Shown: positions 1-11,700 of the stretch, in pieces | Numbering within the stretch: position 1 is the stretch's first letter | Layout: the number at the start of each line of letters is the position of its first letter | Assembly: GCA_965216255.1 (NCBI GenBank) | Contig: OZ244148.1 | Coordinates: 248,001 to 312,000 of the forward strand | DNA: 64,000 bases | Origin: G965216255 sp965216255 | Lineage (GTDB): Bacteria > Bacteroidota > Rhodothermia > Rhodothermales > Bin80 | Direction of reading: 5' to 3' | The notes under the pieces: model-generated | Told to the model about the DNA's origin: nothing | Database searches by the model: none | What the model saw: the letters and a program-made list of their open reading frames with translations, nothing else | Position numbers and translations under genes: made by a program

Positions 1-3000
1 TGCGGCTCGCCGTAACGCAGTGCCGCAGCCACGCCCCATTCCGCCAGCCCCTCGACCGCATGCGTCACCAGGCCGCGCGAACTCATTTCCGCTCGCAATC
101 TGCCGCCCGGACGCGCCACGCGCAGACCGCCCCCCACTTCGAGACCCAGCCCCGTCTCCGCGTCCCGGCCGTCCCGCCTGAGCGCGGCCTCCAGATACGG
201 ATGTATCGACCGGCTAAGCACCACGCTGCCTTCCAGTCCCGCCCGAAGGCGGCTGACGCTGATCTTCGCTTGTGCCTCGGCGCGCGCAAGAAAGGCATCC
301 GCCTCGTACGAAAGCCGCGCCCTGTTGCCGCGCGCCAGCGTCCCGGTGGCGCCTGCTGCCACGAGGCTTGAGCCAAGGTCCGCCTCCACACGCTCCGCGC
401 CGTCAACCTCCGTCGAGCCGCGCCCCAGGCCCGCCAGCGCCCATATGTTGTCTGAGGGCAGGTGGTAACTCACATACGGATAAACGCCCGTGAGCATCGA
501 GCCTGTCTTGCCCTCCGCCGCATACGCCTCGAACGTGCCCGAAGCCTGGCTGTGCGCCAGAAGAAGCCCCGCCATGAGACCGCTCTTCCAACGGTAGTCC
601 GCGCCGAGCGCTGCTGTCGTGACATCCGCGCTTAGTGACATCGATCCCTCTTTGCCGCTCACCCGCGTGAACGCCCCCCGGCCCCACACGCTGAATGCAC
701 CGCTACTGGCCGCCAGACCGCAGCCCGAGAGCAGCTCTGCCGCTGACGGATCCCAGTTCGGATTGGCGTACCGCATCGCCTGCAGGCTCTCTCCGGATAC
801 GGGCGTGCAGGCGGGATCGATGTCGAGCCACCGCAGTCGCTCTGCCATCGCCTCCACGACGTGCCCCGATGCCGTGCGCGCAAACCGCGCGAGATGGGCC
901 GCGAGCACGCCTTCCTCAATGGAGGCTTCCTCCACAATGGTCGCGGTGGCAATGGCATCCTCCAGCGTCGCATTCCAGGCCGATTCCAATGCGAGAGAAA
1001 ACGTCTCCTCTCGCCAGTCCCGCTCGTCCCGGATCAGCCGCACACGCACTTCTTGCTCCACTTCTCCCGGTGCAAACGTGAGCGTGCCGGACGCCATGAC
1101 ATAGTCCGTGCCCGCCTGGGCTGTGCCGTCGAAAGTCCGGTACGTGGCGCTAACCATTCGCATGCTCGGCACCGAGAGACTCACCGTGAACACCGCCTCG
1201 CCCCCGTTCTCGCTGGCGGTGATGTCGCCGATCCGAAGAAGCGGCATCCCGTCGTTGTCCACGATCGTGCCGGTGGCCGCTGCGCGCGCAATGGCCGCAT
1301 TCGTCGCCTGCAAAAGCGTCACCTGAAACGTCTCCTCCGCCTCCTCGTCCAGTTCGTCCTCCAGCACCGTGATCGCCACTACCCCCTCCGTACTCCCGCT
1401 TTCGAAGACTACGATGCCGCGTGAAGACGTGTAGTCCTGGCCCGCCTCCGCCGAAATATCCGAACTCTCGAAGAAGACGCTCACCACGCGCGAACTCTTC
1501 CGGCTCAGCCGTACCGGAAGGTGCAGCATGCCCGCATCCTCCGGTGCCCTCCCGTCATGGATGCTGATCGTGACCGTCTCGTCGTCATCCGTGATCGTGC
1601 CCCGGCCCGTGCCGTCAGTAATCTCGGCATGCTCTGCCCCGCTCAGCTTTACCAAAAATGTCTCGTCTTCCTCGTCCAGATCGTCTGCCAGAATGGGCAC
1701 TGTTATCGTGCCTGCGGTCTCGCCGGGCGCGATGCGCAGCGTGCCGATCGTCTCGGTGTAGTCTGCGCCCGAGGTCGCAGTCTCGTCCTCGGTGGCATAC
1801 TCCACCCGCACCGCCATCGTGCTCTGTTCGCTGAGCGTCACCGTAAAGGCCGCGCTGGCTGCACTCTCCTGCGTGACCATATCGCCAATGCTCAGGGTCG
1901 GCACCGCGTCGTTGTCCACGATCGTGCCCGTGCCCGTGGCCGAGCCCAGACTCGCGTTCTGCGCGCCGCTGAGCACAAGCGTAAACGTCTCGTCTTCCTC
2001 TTTTACGTTGTCCTCCAGTATGGGCACCGTGATCGTGCCTTTGGTCTCACCGGGCGCGATCCGCAGCGTCCCCGTGGCGGCCTCGTAGTCCTGCCTCGCC
2101 ATGGCCGTGCCGTTCATCGTCGCGTACGTGGCCGTTACCTCCAAAGAACCAGGGTTACTTAGCGTGACGGCAAACGCCGCACTGCCGTCCCCTTCGCCCA
2201 CACGCACCTCGCTCACCACTCCCAGCACCGGAGCACCGTCGTCATCGATGATCGTGCCCGTCGCCTCCGGCAAAGCATACTCCGCGTTCTCGGCGCTACT
2301 CAGCGACACGGTGAACGTCTCATCCGGCTCGTCCATGATGTCATCCACGAGGTCCACCGTGATAGTCTTCTGCGTCTCCCCGGGCTCGAACCGGAGACGA
2401 CCGGCTGCCTGGCGGTAGTCCACGCCCTCCGTCGCCGAACCTGCCCGCGTCTCATAGGCCGTGCTTACTGCGACCGGACTGGCAGCGTCCAGACGGACCA
2501 CGAACACCATCTGGCCCGCATTCTCTTGCGCCCGCGCATCCGCTATCCGAAGGTTCACCACTTCGTCGTCCACGATCGTGCCTAATCCTTCAGCATCCTG
2601 AATCTCTGCATTCTCTGCACTGCTTAGCATGAGCCTGAAGGTCTCGCTGCCCTCTTGCTCCGCGTCGTCCCTAATGGGCACTCCAATGGTTCGGCTCACG
2701 ACCCCCGGCATGATCTCCAGCGTGCCCATTCGCGCTAAGTAGTCGGCCCCCGCCGTCGCACTGCCGTCTCTTGTGGCATAACTCACCCTTACGGTTTGCG
2801 CCGGGTTTGCCCGGTCCAGCGATACCGTAAAGCGAGCCTCGCCGCCGCCCTCTTCAACCGTCACGTCATCCACACTCATTCGATACGTGTCGTTGTCCTG
2901 GATCGTGGCCTCGCCTGTAGCGTCGCCCAGGGCCGCGCCCGTGGGACTGCTCAAAACGAGCGTGAACGTCTCGTCGTCTTCCACAAGAGCGTCATCTATC

Positions 3001-6000
3001 ACGATCACCTCCACCTGCCCGCTCAGTTGTCCGGGAGCAATCACGAGCTCCCCGGAGGCCGGATGGTAGTCCTCAACTGCTGTCGCCGTGCCATCGAAAC
3101 TCGCATACTGCACCGTGACCGCACGGATGGACGCCACATTCAGACTCGCCGTGAACTCGGCCCGCGCGTCATCCTCCACCACCACCACATCGTCTATGAA
3201 TAAAACCGGCAGGTCGTCGTCTGTGATAGTCACCGTCGCTACCCCGCGCGATATGTCCGCACCCATCGGATCCATGAACGACACGGTAAAGACCTCTACC
3301 TCCTCCACCTGAAGATCATTCAGGATACTTATCTCAATGCGCTCCTCCGAGGCCCCCGCCGGTATCGTGAGCGTACCCGTATCCGCCACATAGTCCTCGC
3401 CTGCGGTTGCCGTGCCGTCCAAAGTCGCATACCGCACGGTAACCGCCTCATTCGAGACACGACTGAGCGACACGCGTACAATCGCTGCGTTCGCATCCTC
3501 CTCGGTCGCTGCGTCTGTCGCCGTCAGCGACGCTTCGCCTTCATCATCCAGGATCGTCACCGTAGCCGTGCTGCGCGCAACCCTTGCGTCTCCCGACGCA
3601 TTGCTCAGCCGTACGGCAAACGTCTCGCTCTCCTCGTCCACCGCATCGTTCAGCACAGTGACCGTGATGGTCTGCTCCGTCTGGCCCGGCGCGAATATGA
3701 CAACGCCGCTGCCCGCACCGTAGTCCGTGCCTGCGGCCGCCGTGCCATCCGCCGTCGCCCAGTCCACGCTCACTCTCGTGCTGCGGGCAGGATCGAGTCG
3801 CACCCGGACCGTGGCAGTGCCCGCATTCTCCGGCACCACCGCGTCCTCTATCGAAAGATCGGAGCGCTTGTCGTTGTCCCGTATCGTCACGCTGGCCGCG
3901 TCTGTTGCAATCTCCGTGTTCTGCGCTCCGCTCAGCTGCACCTGAAACGATTCATCTTCTTCGATCAAATCGTCCTCCAGGATCTCGATCCGGACGCTCT
4001 CCTCCGTGTCGCCGGGCCCAAAGATCAGCTCCCTATCTGTTGCCGCATAATCCGCCCCCGCCGCCGCCGTGCCGTCTTGCGTGGCAACATGCACCCGGAC
4101 CTCCGCCTCGCTCGCCGAGGTCAGGCGCACCGACACCACGGCCTCGCCTTCATGCTCGAATACCGACGCGCCGCTTACTACCAGCGTCGCAGCCTCGTCA
4201 TCGTCGATGATGGTCGCCGTGCCCACCGCCTGCTCCAGTCCCGCCGCAACAGGATCGCTCAGCACCATGCGGAACGTCTCGTCCTCCTCGTCGAAGTCGT
4301 CATCCGTAATGGCCACCGCAACCGGCAGCTCCGTCATGCCCGGCGTGAACGTCAGCGTGCCGCTGGCCTCCGAATAGTCCGACCCCGCCCGCGCTGTGAC
4401 GTCCTCCGTGGCATACCGGACGGTGACCTCGCTGGCGATTTGCCCGCTCAGCGTGACCTCAAAGACCGCCTCCCCCGCACTCTCGCTCACAGGCTGGGTA
4501 TCCGCAATCCACAGCGTCGCCGCCTCGTCATCGTCGATGATCGTCGCCGTGCCCACCGCCTGCTCCAGTCCCGCCGCAACAGGATCGCTCAGCACCATGC
4601 GAAACATCTCGTCCTCCTCGTCGAAGTCGTCATCCGTAATGGCCACCGCAACCGGCAGCTCCGTCATGCCCGGCGTGAACGTCAGCGTGCCGCTGGCCTC
4701 CGAATAGTCCGACCCCACCCGCGCTGTGACGTCTTCCGTGGCATACCTGACGGTGACTTCGCTGGCGATTTGCCCGCTCAACGTGACCTCAAAAACCGCC
4801 TCCCCCGCGCTTTCGCTTACAGGCTGGGTATCCGCAATCCGCAGCGTCGCCGCCTCGTCATCGTCGATGATCGTCACTTCTACCATGCCCGTGATGTCCT
4901 CGAAACCGCTCATACTCGACGTCATCGTCAGCGTTACCTCGTCATCAACCGCATCATCATCATGCACCGCGGTCACCGTTACCGTCTGCTCCTCTTCCCA
5001 ATTTTCCCGCGTGAAAATTCTGGTATCGGACGATAGCCGCACGTCCGTGCCTGCGTGACCGGTGAGCGTTACTGTCCAGTCCGATGTCGGCTGCGACGAC
5101 AATCGATGAGTAATATCCTCTCCCGTTGCATCCCCCTCTTGTACCACTACCTCTAGAACCGCGACATCATCATCAATCACTTTCACTATAACCGTCAAGG
5201 CAGTGCCCGCAAAGCCCCCGCCGCTCGCCGTCAGCGTCAGCGTTACCTCGTCATCAACCGTGTCATCATCATGCACCGCAGTCACCGTTACCGTCTGGTA
5301 TACATCCCAGTTTTCCGGCGTGAAAACCATGGTCTCGGACGATAGCTGCAGGTCCGTGCCTGCGTGGCCGGTGACCGTCACTGTCACGTCCGATATCGGC
5401 TGCCAGGGCGGATGAAGAGGAATATCCTCTCCGTTGGAATCCCCCTCGTCTATCACCAAATGAAGAGAATAATCATCGTCTTCGATTATCTGCGTTGCAG
5501 TTAGGTCGTCCGGCAAATCCGCACCTGATGCTGCTGTCACTGTGAACGAAAACGTCTCATCGTCCTCGTCCTCGAAATCATTCACGAGAGTCACGAATGT
5601 GAACCCATAACGATCGCCGGCTAGAATCGTCATTGAACCATCATCTATCGACGTGTAGTCGTCCCCCTCGGTAGCAGTGTCCCCGGCCTCTGTCTTAATC
5701 TTGAAATTCACCGTAACATCCTCTCGGCCGACCTTCGACAACCCGACAAAGACCTGAAGCCAACCACGCCATTCTAGAACACTGTTCCCATACAGCTCCA
5801 ATACCGGCTGCGTGTATCCATCGTCGAATACTCTTATATCCACATTCACAAAATTCAGGGCTGGATCGAGGCCTCCACCGCTTGCGGACACCGTTAGCGT
5901 AACCGCGTCGTCTTCGTCGTCCTCGTCCTGCATTGCAGTAACTGTCACCGTCTGATCCGTTTCCCAATTCTCAGACGTGAAAATGAGCGTCGCATCGGAC

Positions 6001-7211
6001 AGCCGCACGTCCGTTCCCGCATGCCCCGATATCACCACCGTCACGTCCGAGGTCGGCTGCGTATGCAGGTGCACAGTAAAATCCTTGCCATCGTCATCCC
6101 CTTCGTCCACATCCAACTGCGTTGGGTCCACGACCAACCCACGATCGTCATCCCAAATCAATAACGGTGATCGTACCGGGGGGGTATCATCGCCTTCACT
6201 TTGACAAAATACATTGAATTCTTCGTTTCCCTCAATCAGGACGTCTTGCAATATTTCGAAATCAATCACCGCAGGTTGACTTGCCACTTTTCCTTTTTGA
6301 ATCAATAACCGAATTGGATTTGGAAGTATGAAGTCCACGCCAGGCGTTGCCGTTGATCCCTCAAAAGTAAGGATTGTATAGAAGTCTACCGCAATCGGCA
6401 GGCGATCCACTTTGTTGCAGAACAGCAGCCCCGTGCAACGTTCACCTTCGGAGAAGCCATAGACATAACCGGAGTGATCCTGGTGTGTACAGGCACCACT
6501 GGATTCAAGTCGCATTCCCCTAGGCATTGACTCCGCAATATGCAACTCGTCTGCCGCACTCTGTCCACTCGGCGTCACTCTAGAGACTGTATTAGGTGCA
6601 TCCTCTCCCGCCACCCAGCCGTTAATCCTTGTGGACGCTACGCTTTCATTGTCGACAATCATACCGAGACTCGTACCTGAACCCAAGACCGCATTCTGCA
6701 CTCCGCTGAGCGTAAGCATAAACATCTCTTCACCCTCAATACCGTTGTCGTCAAGAATGGGCACCAATATGACCCCTACAGTATCTCCAGGTGCGATCCG
6801 CAGCGTCCCGGATACGCCCACGTAGTCTGCGCCCGCCATTGCCGTGCCGTCCATGGTCGCATATGCGGCCGAGACCTCGAAGGCGCTGGGGGAACTCAGC
6901 GTGATGGAAAACGCCGCGGTGCCAGCCCATTCTTCCACTCGCACGACGCTCTCAACTGCCAGCACAGGAGGGCCGTTATCATCGACTTCAATGTCTGCCG
7001 CTTCCGGTGGCACACTTTCTGCGCTCTCCACTCCGCTCTGAAAAAGCGTAGACGCCTCTTGCGTCCCGGAAACTTGCCCTGGGTTTAACCCGGCGGCAAG
7101 GAATGTCAAAAACACGATGAAAACACGGGTCCAAGGCAGACAGAGAAACAAGTGAGCATCGGCCGAACCGCGGCTCCACACAAACCACATGTTCCGGCCG
7201 GATGCTGCCAT
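1..7211 (-). CDS. Giant Calx-beta repeat surface protein with C-terminal outer-membrane barrel, copy 1 (3' end beyond window)
   Basis: The frame is open from the ATG at 7211 to the window edge (about 2403 codons). By alignment with the complete copy 2, position 1 corresponds to 9145, so roughly 350 nt of the 3' end are missing. The N-terminus has a long leader with a hydrophobic core (FIVFLTFLAAGL) suggesting export. About 18 Calx-beta-type units follow, recognisable by repeated patterns such as YATxDGTAxAGxDY, the Gly-rich turn before TLxIAPG, and EEDETF...DND. The region below about 700 is the start of the membrane barrel (motif SVWGRGAF). Calx-beta repeats are acidic, Ca2+-binding beta sandwiches of large adhesins; surface exposure through the barrel is inferred. 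Compared with copy 2 this gene lacks five 112-aa units and one further unit but has an extra NW/QTVTVTA-type unit (near 4900-5200) and an extra unit near 4540-4860. It may be longer or damaged beyond the edge. Confidence 0.9.
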   Translation of the reverse strand, partial: MAASGRNMWFVWSRGSADAHLFLCLPWTRVFIVFLTFLAAGLNPGQVSGTQEASTLFQSGVESAESVPPEAADIEVDDNGPPVLAVESVVRVEEWAGTAAFSITLSSPSAFEVSAAYATMDGTAMAGADYVGVSGTLRIAPGDTVGVILVPILDDNGIEGEEMFMLTLSGVQNAVLGSGTSLGMIVDNESVASTRINGWVAGEDAPNTVSRVTPSGQSAADELHIAESMPRGMRLESSGACTHQDHSGYVYGFSEGERCTGLLFCNKVDRLPIAVDFYTILTFEGSTATPGVDFILPNPIRLLIQKGKVASQPAVIDFEILQDVLIEGNEEFNVFCQSEGDDTPPVRSPLLIWDDDRGLVVDPTQLDVDEGDDDGKDFTVHLHTQPTSDVTVVISGHAGTDVRLSDATLIFTSENWETDQTVTVTAMQDEDDEDDAVTLTVSASGGGLDPALNFVNVDIRVFDDGYTQPVLELYGNSVLEWRGWLQVFVGLSKVGREDVTVNFKIKTEAGDTATEGDDYTSIDDGSMTILAGDRYGFTFVTLVNDFEDEDDETFSFTVTAASGADLPDDLTATQIIEDDDYSLHLVIDEGDSNGEDIPLHPPWQPISDVTVTVTGHAGTDLQLSSETMVFTPENWDVYQTVTVTAVHDDDTVDDEVTLTLTASGGGFAGTALTVIVKVIDDDVAVLEVVVQEGDATGEDITHRLSSQPTSDWTVTLTGHAGTDVRLSSDTRIFTRENWEEEQTVTVTAVHDDDAVDDEVTLTMTSSMSGFEDITGMVEVTIIDDDEAATLRIADTQPVSESAGEAVFEVTLSGQIASEVTVRYATEDVTARVGSDYSEASGTLTFTPGMTELPVAVAITDDDFDEEDEMFRMVLSDPVAAGLEQAVGTATIIDDDEAATLWIADTQPVSESAGEAVFEVTLSGQIASEVTVRYATEDVTARAGSDYSEASGTLTFTPGMTELPVAVAITDDDFDEEDETFRMVLSDPVAAGLEQAVGTATIIDDDEAATLVVSGASVFEHEGEAVVSVRLTSASEAEVRVHVATQDGTAAAGADYAATDRELIFGPGDTEESVRIEILEDDLIEEDESFQVQLSGAQNTEIATDAASVTIRDNDKRSDLSIEDAVVPENAGTATVRVRLDPARSTRVSVDWATADGTAAAGTDYGAGSGVVIFAPGQTEQTITVTVLNDAVDEESETFAVRLSNASGDARVARSTATVTILDDEGEASLTATDAATEEDANAAIVRVSLSRVSNEAVTVRYATLDGTATAGEDYVADTGTLTIPAGASEERIEISILNDLQVEEVEVFTVSFMDPMGADISRGVATVTITDDDLPVLFIDDVVVVEDDARAEFTASLNVASIRAVTVQYASFDGTATAVEDYHPASGELVIAPGQLSGQVEVIVIDDALVEDDETFTLVLSSPTGAALGDATGEATIQDNDTYRMSVDDVTVEEGGGEARFTVSLDRANPAQTVRVSYATRDGSATAGADYLARMGTLEIMPGVVSRTIGVPIRDDAEQEGSETFRLMLSSAENAEIQDAEGLGTIVDDEVVNLRIADARAQENAGQMVFVVRLDAASPVAVSTAYETRAGSATEGVDYRQAAGRLRFEPGETQKTITVDLVDDIMDEPDETFTVSLSSAENAEYALPEATGTIIDDDGAPVLGVVSEVRVGEGDGSAAFAVTLSNPGSLEVTATYATMNGTAMARQDYEAATGTLRIAPGETKGTITVPILEDNVKEEDETFTLVLSGAQNASLGSATGTGTIVDNDAVPTLSIGDMVTQESAASAAFTVTLSEQSTMAVRVEYATEDETATSGADYTETIGTLRIAPGETAGTITVPILADDLDEEDETFLVKLSGAEHAEITDGTGRGTITDDDETVTISIHDGRAPEDAGMLHLPVRLSRKSSRVVSVFFESSDISAEAGQDYTSSRGIVVFESGSTEGVVAITVLEDELDEEAEETFQVTLLQATNAAIARAAATGTIVDNDGMPLLRIGDITASENGGEAVFTVSLSVPSMRMVSATYRTFDGTAQAGTDYVMASGTLTFAPGEVEQEVRVRLIRDERDWREETFSLALESAWNATLEDAIATATIVEEASIEEGVLAAHLARFARTASGHVVEAMAERLRWLDIDPACTPVSGESLQAMRYANPNWDPSAAELLSGCGLAASSGAFSVWGRGAFTRVSGKEGSMSLSADVTTAALGADYRWKSGLMAGLLLAHSQASGTFEAYAAEGKTGSMLTGVYPYVSYHLPSDNIWALAGLGRGSTEVDGAERVEADLGSSLVAAGATGTLARGNRARLSYEADAFLARAEAQAKISVSRLRAGLEGSVVLSRSIHPYLEAALRRDGRDAETGLGLEVGGGLRVARPGGRLRAEMSSRGLVTHAVEGLAEWGVAAALRYGEP

Positions 7212-7679
7212 TGCTCTCTGTGCTTCCTGTACCCAAACTTTAGCCCACCTTATTCGCCAGAATCTTCAGGTACATTCCGAGGATCTGCCAGTGGCTTCAG
7301 AATTCGTACGCAAGCACCTCATTATAAGGGTATTGCGAGGGATACAATTCTGCGCTCAAGCGTTCTGTTTCTTGTACCCTGGTGCACAACTAAGGTGAAT
7401 ATAGTGCCAACTATAGCCCCTGCTTTTTGTTCTCCTGTCCCTTGAGCATATCGGTAAAGATTAGCGGATCCTACACCGAAAACCTGTCTTTGGGCGCATG
7501 TGCCATCCTGGTGCGCGCACTGATTGTCCTCACCGAATTCACAGAGCTCTATGCCTGTTCGATTTCCGGGACTCGGCGCGAACAACCCACATCCTGAAGC
7601 AACTGCTGCGGCCGTTCTTTCTGCTCTATCTGCAGGGCAGGGTGCGCCGCGGGAGGCCGTCTGTTCGCGGCATGATCCC

Positions 7680-7806
7680 CTCATGCGCGTGGCCGCCTCT
7701 TCGAGAAGGGGCATGCGCAAGGAGGGTAAGCCTCTGGCCTCACAGCCGAGCATCTCGCGCCGGGTGCGTATGCTGGCACGGGGACGCAATCTTGTGCGGC
7801 TGCGCC
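7680..7806 (+). pseudogene. IS110-family transposase C-terminal remnant (duplicated copy, truncated)
   Basis: The plus strand encodes RRGMRKEGKPL and then RRVRMLARGRNLVRLRR, the same sequence as in the remnant at 18180-18423. It is cut where the duplication ends, so the final VAVARELAALLWEAM segment is missing here. The family call rests on the better-preserved right copy. No start codon or DEDD residues are present, so this is non-functional debris upstream of and divergent from the Calx-beta gene. Confidence 0.45.
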
Positions 7807-7809
7807 GTT

Positions 7810-8440
7810 TTGTGATCACCTTCGCTAAGAAGCACCTCCTGCAAACTGGCGGCGGCAAGTGACGCCAAGTCGTTGTGATAGACATCGACGGCGTGCCGAT
7901 TGATGCTCATGGCCGGCAGCAGGGCAGTGCCTTCCATGGACATTACACGCGCACCATTTTCATGCCTCGGATTGCCAGCTGTGCGCAAACCCTCTGTGCC
8001 AACAATAAGGGAGACGTGCGCCGTAGAAAGGCGCTATTCTTCGGCGAGTGCGACTCCCGCCTAATAACTGTTGCTCCGGTTTGTAGCAGCCGTGGCACAT
8101 TATGGACGGAAGCCCCCCCCCACAAGTTAGGGCGATACAGAGTATTCTGCAGGTATTTGGCTCGACGTAAGTAGCGTATTCATAGCCAATTACATAGAGG
8201 TTCTGTGCCGCCTCCGTCCGTGGTAGATTCGAATCACGCTTCCCATGTATTCCATTCACTCTTCATCCCTTGTTCGCATTATTCCCAATCTCATGGTTGA
8301 CGATGTATACCCTCTTTACCTATCGGTATATCTGATACTACACTTGGATCATTCCCCCTTAAAAGTTCCCATGTACGTCGCCGTCGTCCCTATTTCAGGC
8401 TCCTGCCCAAGGGGGCATACACGCCCGCCCGGTGCAGCGT
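7810..8440. other. Spacer between duplicated genes; no gene supported
   Basis: This stretch separates the duplication's right end from the relaxase remnant. Short open frames on both strands resemble no family I recognise. A TTCGAATC string near 8230 lacks tRNA arms. Confidence 0.5.
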
Positions 8441-8443
8441 CTC

Positions 8444-8727
8444 TTACCGTTCCTCAATCTGACGGCGTCCCGCTGTCAGATTGGCCTTTTTCACTGCTCC
8501 GCGGAGCGGTATCCATGCACGTTTGGCCTCGTCGTAGGCCGGAGCCTGCCAAGCGTGCAGCAATGCGTCACGTGATACACACGCTTCTGGCAACGACTCG
8601 GCATACGAACCGTCGACTCCATCTCGCGGACCATCTCCCGCAGATCTAAAGAGGCCACACCGCGCGTGTCCTGCCACAGGACGCGCTCCTTGTCACCTGT
8701 CAGATAGCGCGTCACACCACCAAAATC
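8444..8727 (-). pseudogene. MobA/VirD2-type relaxase N-terminal remnant
   Basis: Reading down from 8727 the minus strand gives DFGGVTRYLTGDKERVLWQ, then TRGVASLDLREMVREME and KRVYHVT. This is the pattern near the start of plasmid and ICE relaxases, where a GG-V-YLL element is followed by a region ending in P-V-YH-SLS. A stop (TAG at 8728-8730) sits directly upstream, so the N-terminal catalytic Tyr segment is lost. After YHVT the frame shifts to one encoding LLHAWQAPAYDEAKRAWIP. Rest of the protein is absent. It lies just downstream of Calx-beta copy 2, suggesting a mobilisable element once sat between the duplicated genes. Family assignment is by pattern, not alignment. Confidence 0.55.
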
Positions 8728-8792
8728 CTACCCCAGCGTCATACAGTAACATTTCGTAAATCTATAAGGAAACTCCGGTTTAGCCTGTGCCG

Positions 8793-11700
8793 TCACCACC
8801 GCAGCGTTGCATGTGCGCTGATACCGTAGTCGACAGTCTGCCAGGGATTGGCGGTTTCCCGAGCGGTGCCGGATGCGGAAAGCGCCAGTCCGTTCTGCAT
8901 TCTGACTTCGTAGCCGAGGCGGTAGTCCCGGCCGCGCTCGCGCAGGACCACAGCGAGGACCGGCTTTGCCAGGCCGGTTTCTTTCGCCAGCAGGGTGCCG
9001 TAGCCAAAGAGCACCTCCAGGCGCTTCTGGCCGGGCGGGCTGATCGCCGCATCCACTACAGAGTCGTGGCGCCACAGCGCCTGCTTGCCGCCCGATTGGG
9101 CCGGACCCCATACCGGGCGTATCTCCGCAGTGAGCCCTCGCCCTTGCGGCTCGCCGTAACGCAGTGCCGCCGCCACGCCCCATTCCGCCAGCCCCTCGAC
9201 CGCATGCGTCACCAGGCCGCGCGAACTCATCTCCGCCCGCAATCTGCCGCCCGGACGCGCCACGCGCAGACCGCCCCCCACTTCGAGACCCAGCCCCGTC
9301 TCCGCGTCCCGGCCGTCCCGCCTGAGCGCGGCCTCCAGATACGGATGTATTGACCGGCTAAGCACCACGCTGCCTTCCAGTCCCGCCCGCAGGCGGCTGA
9401 CGCTGATCTTTGCTTCTGCCTCGGCGCGCGCAAGAAAGGCATCCGCCTCGTACGAAAGCCGCGCCCTGTGGCCGCTCGCCAGCGTCCCGGTGGCGCCTGC
9501 TGCCACGAGGCTTGAGCCAAGGTCCGCCTCCCTACGCTCCGCGCCGTCAACCTCCGTCGAGCCGCGCCCCAGGCCCGCCAGCGCCCATATGTTGTCTGAG
9601 GGCAGGTGGTAACTCACATACGGATAAACGCCCGTGAGCATCGAGCCTGTCTTGCCCTCCGCCGCATACGCCTTGAACGTGCCCGAAGCCTGGCTGTGCG
9701 CCAGAAGAAGCCCCGCCATGAGACCGCTCTTCCAACGGTAGTCCGCGCCGAGCGCTGCTGTCGTGACATCCGCGCTTAGTGACAGCGCTCCCTCTTTGCC
9801 GCTCACCCGCGTGAACGCTCCCCGGCCCCACACGCTGAATGCGCCGCTACTGGCCGCCAGACCGCAGCCCGAGAGCAGCTCTGCCGCTGACGGATCCCAG
9901 TTCGGATTGGCGTACCGCATCGCCTGCAGGCTCTCTCCGGATACGGGCGTGCAGGCGGGATCGATGTCGAGCCACCGCAGTCGCTCTGCCATCGCCTCCA
10001 CGACGTGCCCCGATGCCGTGCGCGCAAACCGCGCGAGATGGGCCGCGAGCACGTCTTCCTCAATGGAGGCTTCCTCCACAATGGTCGCGGTGGCAATGGC
10101 ATCCTCCAGCGTCGCATTCCAGGCCGATTCCAATGCGAGAGAAAACGTCTCCTCTCGCCAGTCCCGTTCGTCCCGGATCAGCCGCACACGCACTTCTTGC
10201 TCCACTTCTCCCGGTGCAAACGTGAGCGTGCCGGACGCCATGACATAGTCCGTGCCCGCCTGGGCCGTGCCGTCGAAAGTCCGGTACGTGGCGCTAACCA
10301 TTCGCATGCTCGGCACCGAGAGGCTCACCGTGAACACCGCCTCGCCCCCGTTCTCGCTGACGGTGATGTCGCCGATCCGAAGAAGCGGCATCCCGTCATT
10401 GTCCACGATCGTGCCGGTGGCCGCTGCGCGCGCAATGGCCGCGTTCGTGGCCTGCAAAAGCATCACCTGGAACGTCTCCTCCGCCTCCTCGTCCAGTTCG
10501 TCCTCCAGTACCGTGATCGTCACTACTCCCTCCGTACTCCCGCTTTCGAAGACTACAATGCCGCGTGAAGACGTGTAGTCCCGGCCCGCCTCCGCCGAAA
10601 TATCCGAACTCTCGAAAAAGACGCTCACCACGCGCGAACTCTTCCGGCTCAGCCGTACCGGAAGGTGCAGCAAGCCCGCATCCTCCGGTGCCCTCCCGTC
10701 ATGGATGCTGATCGTGACCGTCTCGTCGTCATCCGTGATCGTGCCCCGGCCCGTGCCGTCAGTAATCTCGGCATGCTCTGCCCCGCTCAGCTTTACCAAA
10801 AATGTCTCGTCTTCCTCGTCCAGATCGTCTGCCAGAATGGGTACTGTTATCATGCCTGCGGTCTCGCCGGGCGCGATGCGCAGCGTGCCGATCGTCTCGG
10901 TGTAGTCTGCGCCCGAGGTCGCAGTCTCGTCCTCGGTGGCATACTCCACCCGCACCGCCATCGTGCTCTGTTCGCTGAGCGTCACCGTAAAGGCCGCGCT
11001 GGCTGCACTCTCCTGCATGACTATATCGCCAATGCTCAGGGTCGGCACCGCGTCGTTGTCCACAATCGTGCCCGTGCCCGTGGCCGAGCCCAGACTCGCG
11101 TTCTGCGCGCCGCTGAGCACAAGCGTAAACGTCTCGTCTTCCTCTTTTACGTTGTCCTCCAGAATGGGCACCGTGATCGTGCCTTTGGTCTCACCGGGCG
11201 CGATGCGCAGCGTCCCCGTGGCGGCCTCGTAGTCCTGTCTTGCCATGGCCGTGCCGTTCATCGTCGCGTACGTGGCCGTTACCTCCAAAGAACCAGGGTT
11301 ACTTAGCGTGACGGCAAACGCCGCACTGCCATCCCCTTCACCCACACGCACCTCGCTCACCACTCCCAGCACCGGAGCACCGTCGTCATCGATGATCGTG
11401 CCCGTCGCCTCCGGCAAAGCATACTCCGCGTTCTCGGCGCTACTCAGCGACACGGTGAACGTCTCATCCGGCTCGTCCATGATGTCATCCACGAGGTCCA
11501 CCGTGATAGTCTTCTGCGTCTCCCCGGGCTCGAACCGGAGACGACCGGCTGCCTGGCGGTAGTCCACGCCCTCCGTCGCCGAACCTGCCCGCGTCTCGTA
11601 GGCCGTGCTTACTGCGACCGGACTGGCAGCCTCCAGACGGACCACGAACACCATCTGGCCCGCATTCTCTTGCGCCCGCGCATCCGCTATCCGGAGGTTC

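Larger units (their letters stand above)
1..7806. repeat. Left copy of a large direct duplication
   Basis: Positions 1-7806 match 9145-18314 nearly base for base over long stretches. They cover the Calx-beta gene, its upstream region and part of an IS110-like transposase tail. Homology stops abruptly at about 7806/18314, just after a shared GTGCGGCTGCGCCG. The length difference is explained by different internal repeat numbers. Copy 1 continues left of the window. Confidence 0.93.

Noticed and set aside
8220..8240. tRNA-like TTCGAATC string
   Set aside because: No complementary T-stem, anticodon or acceptor stem on either strand.
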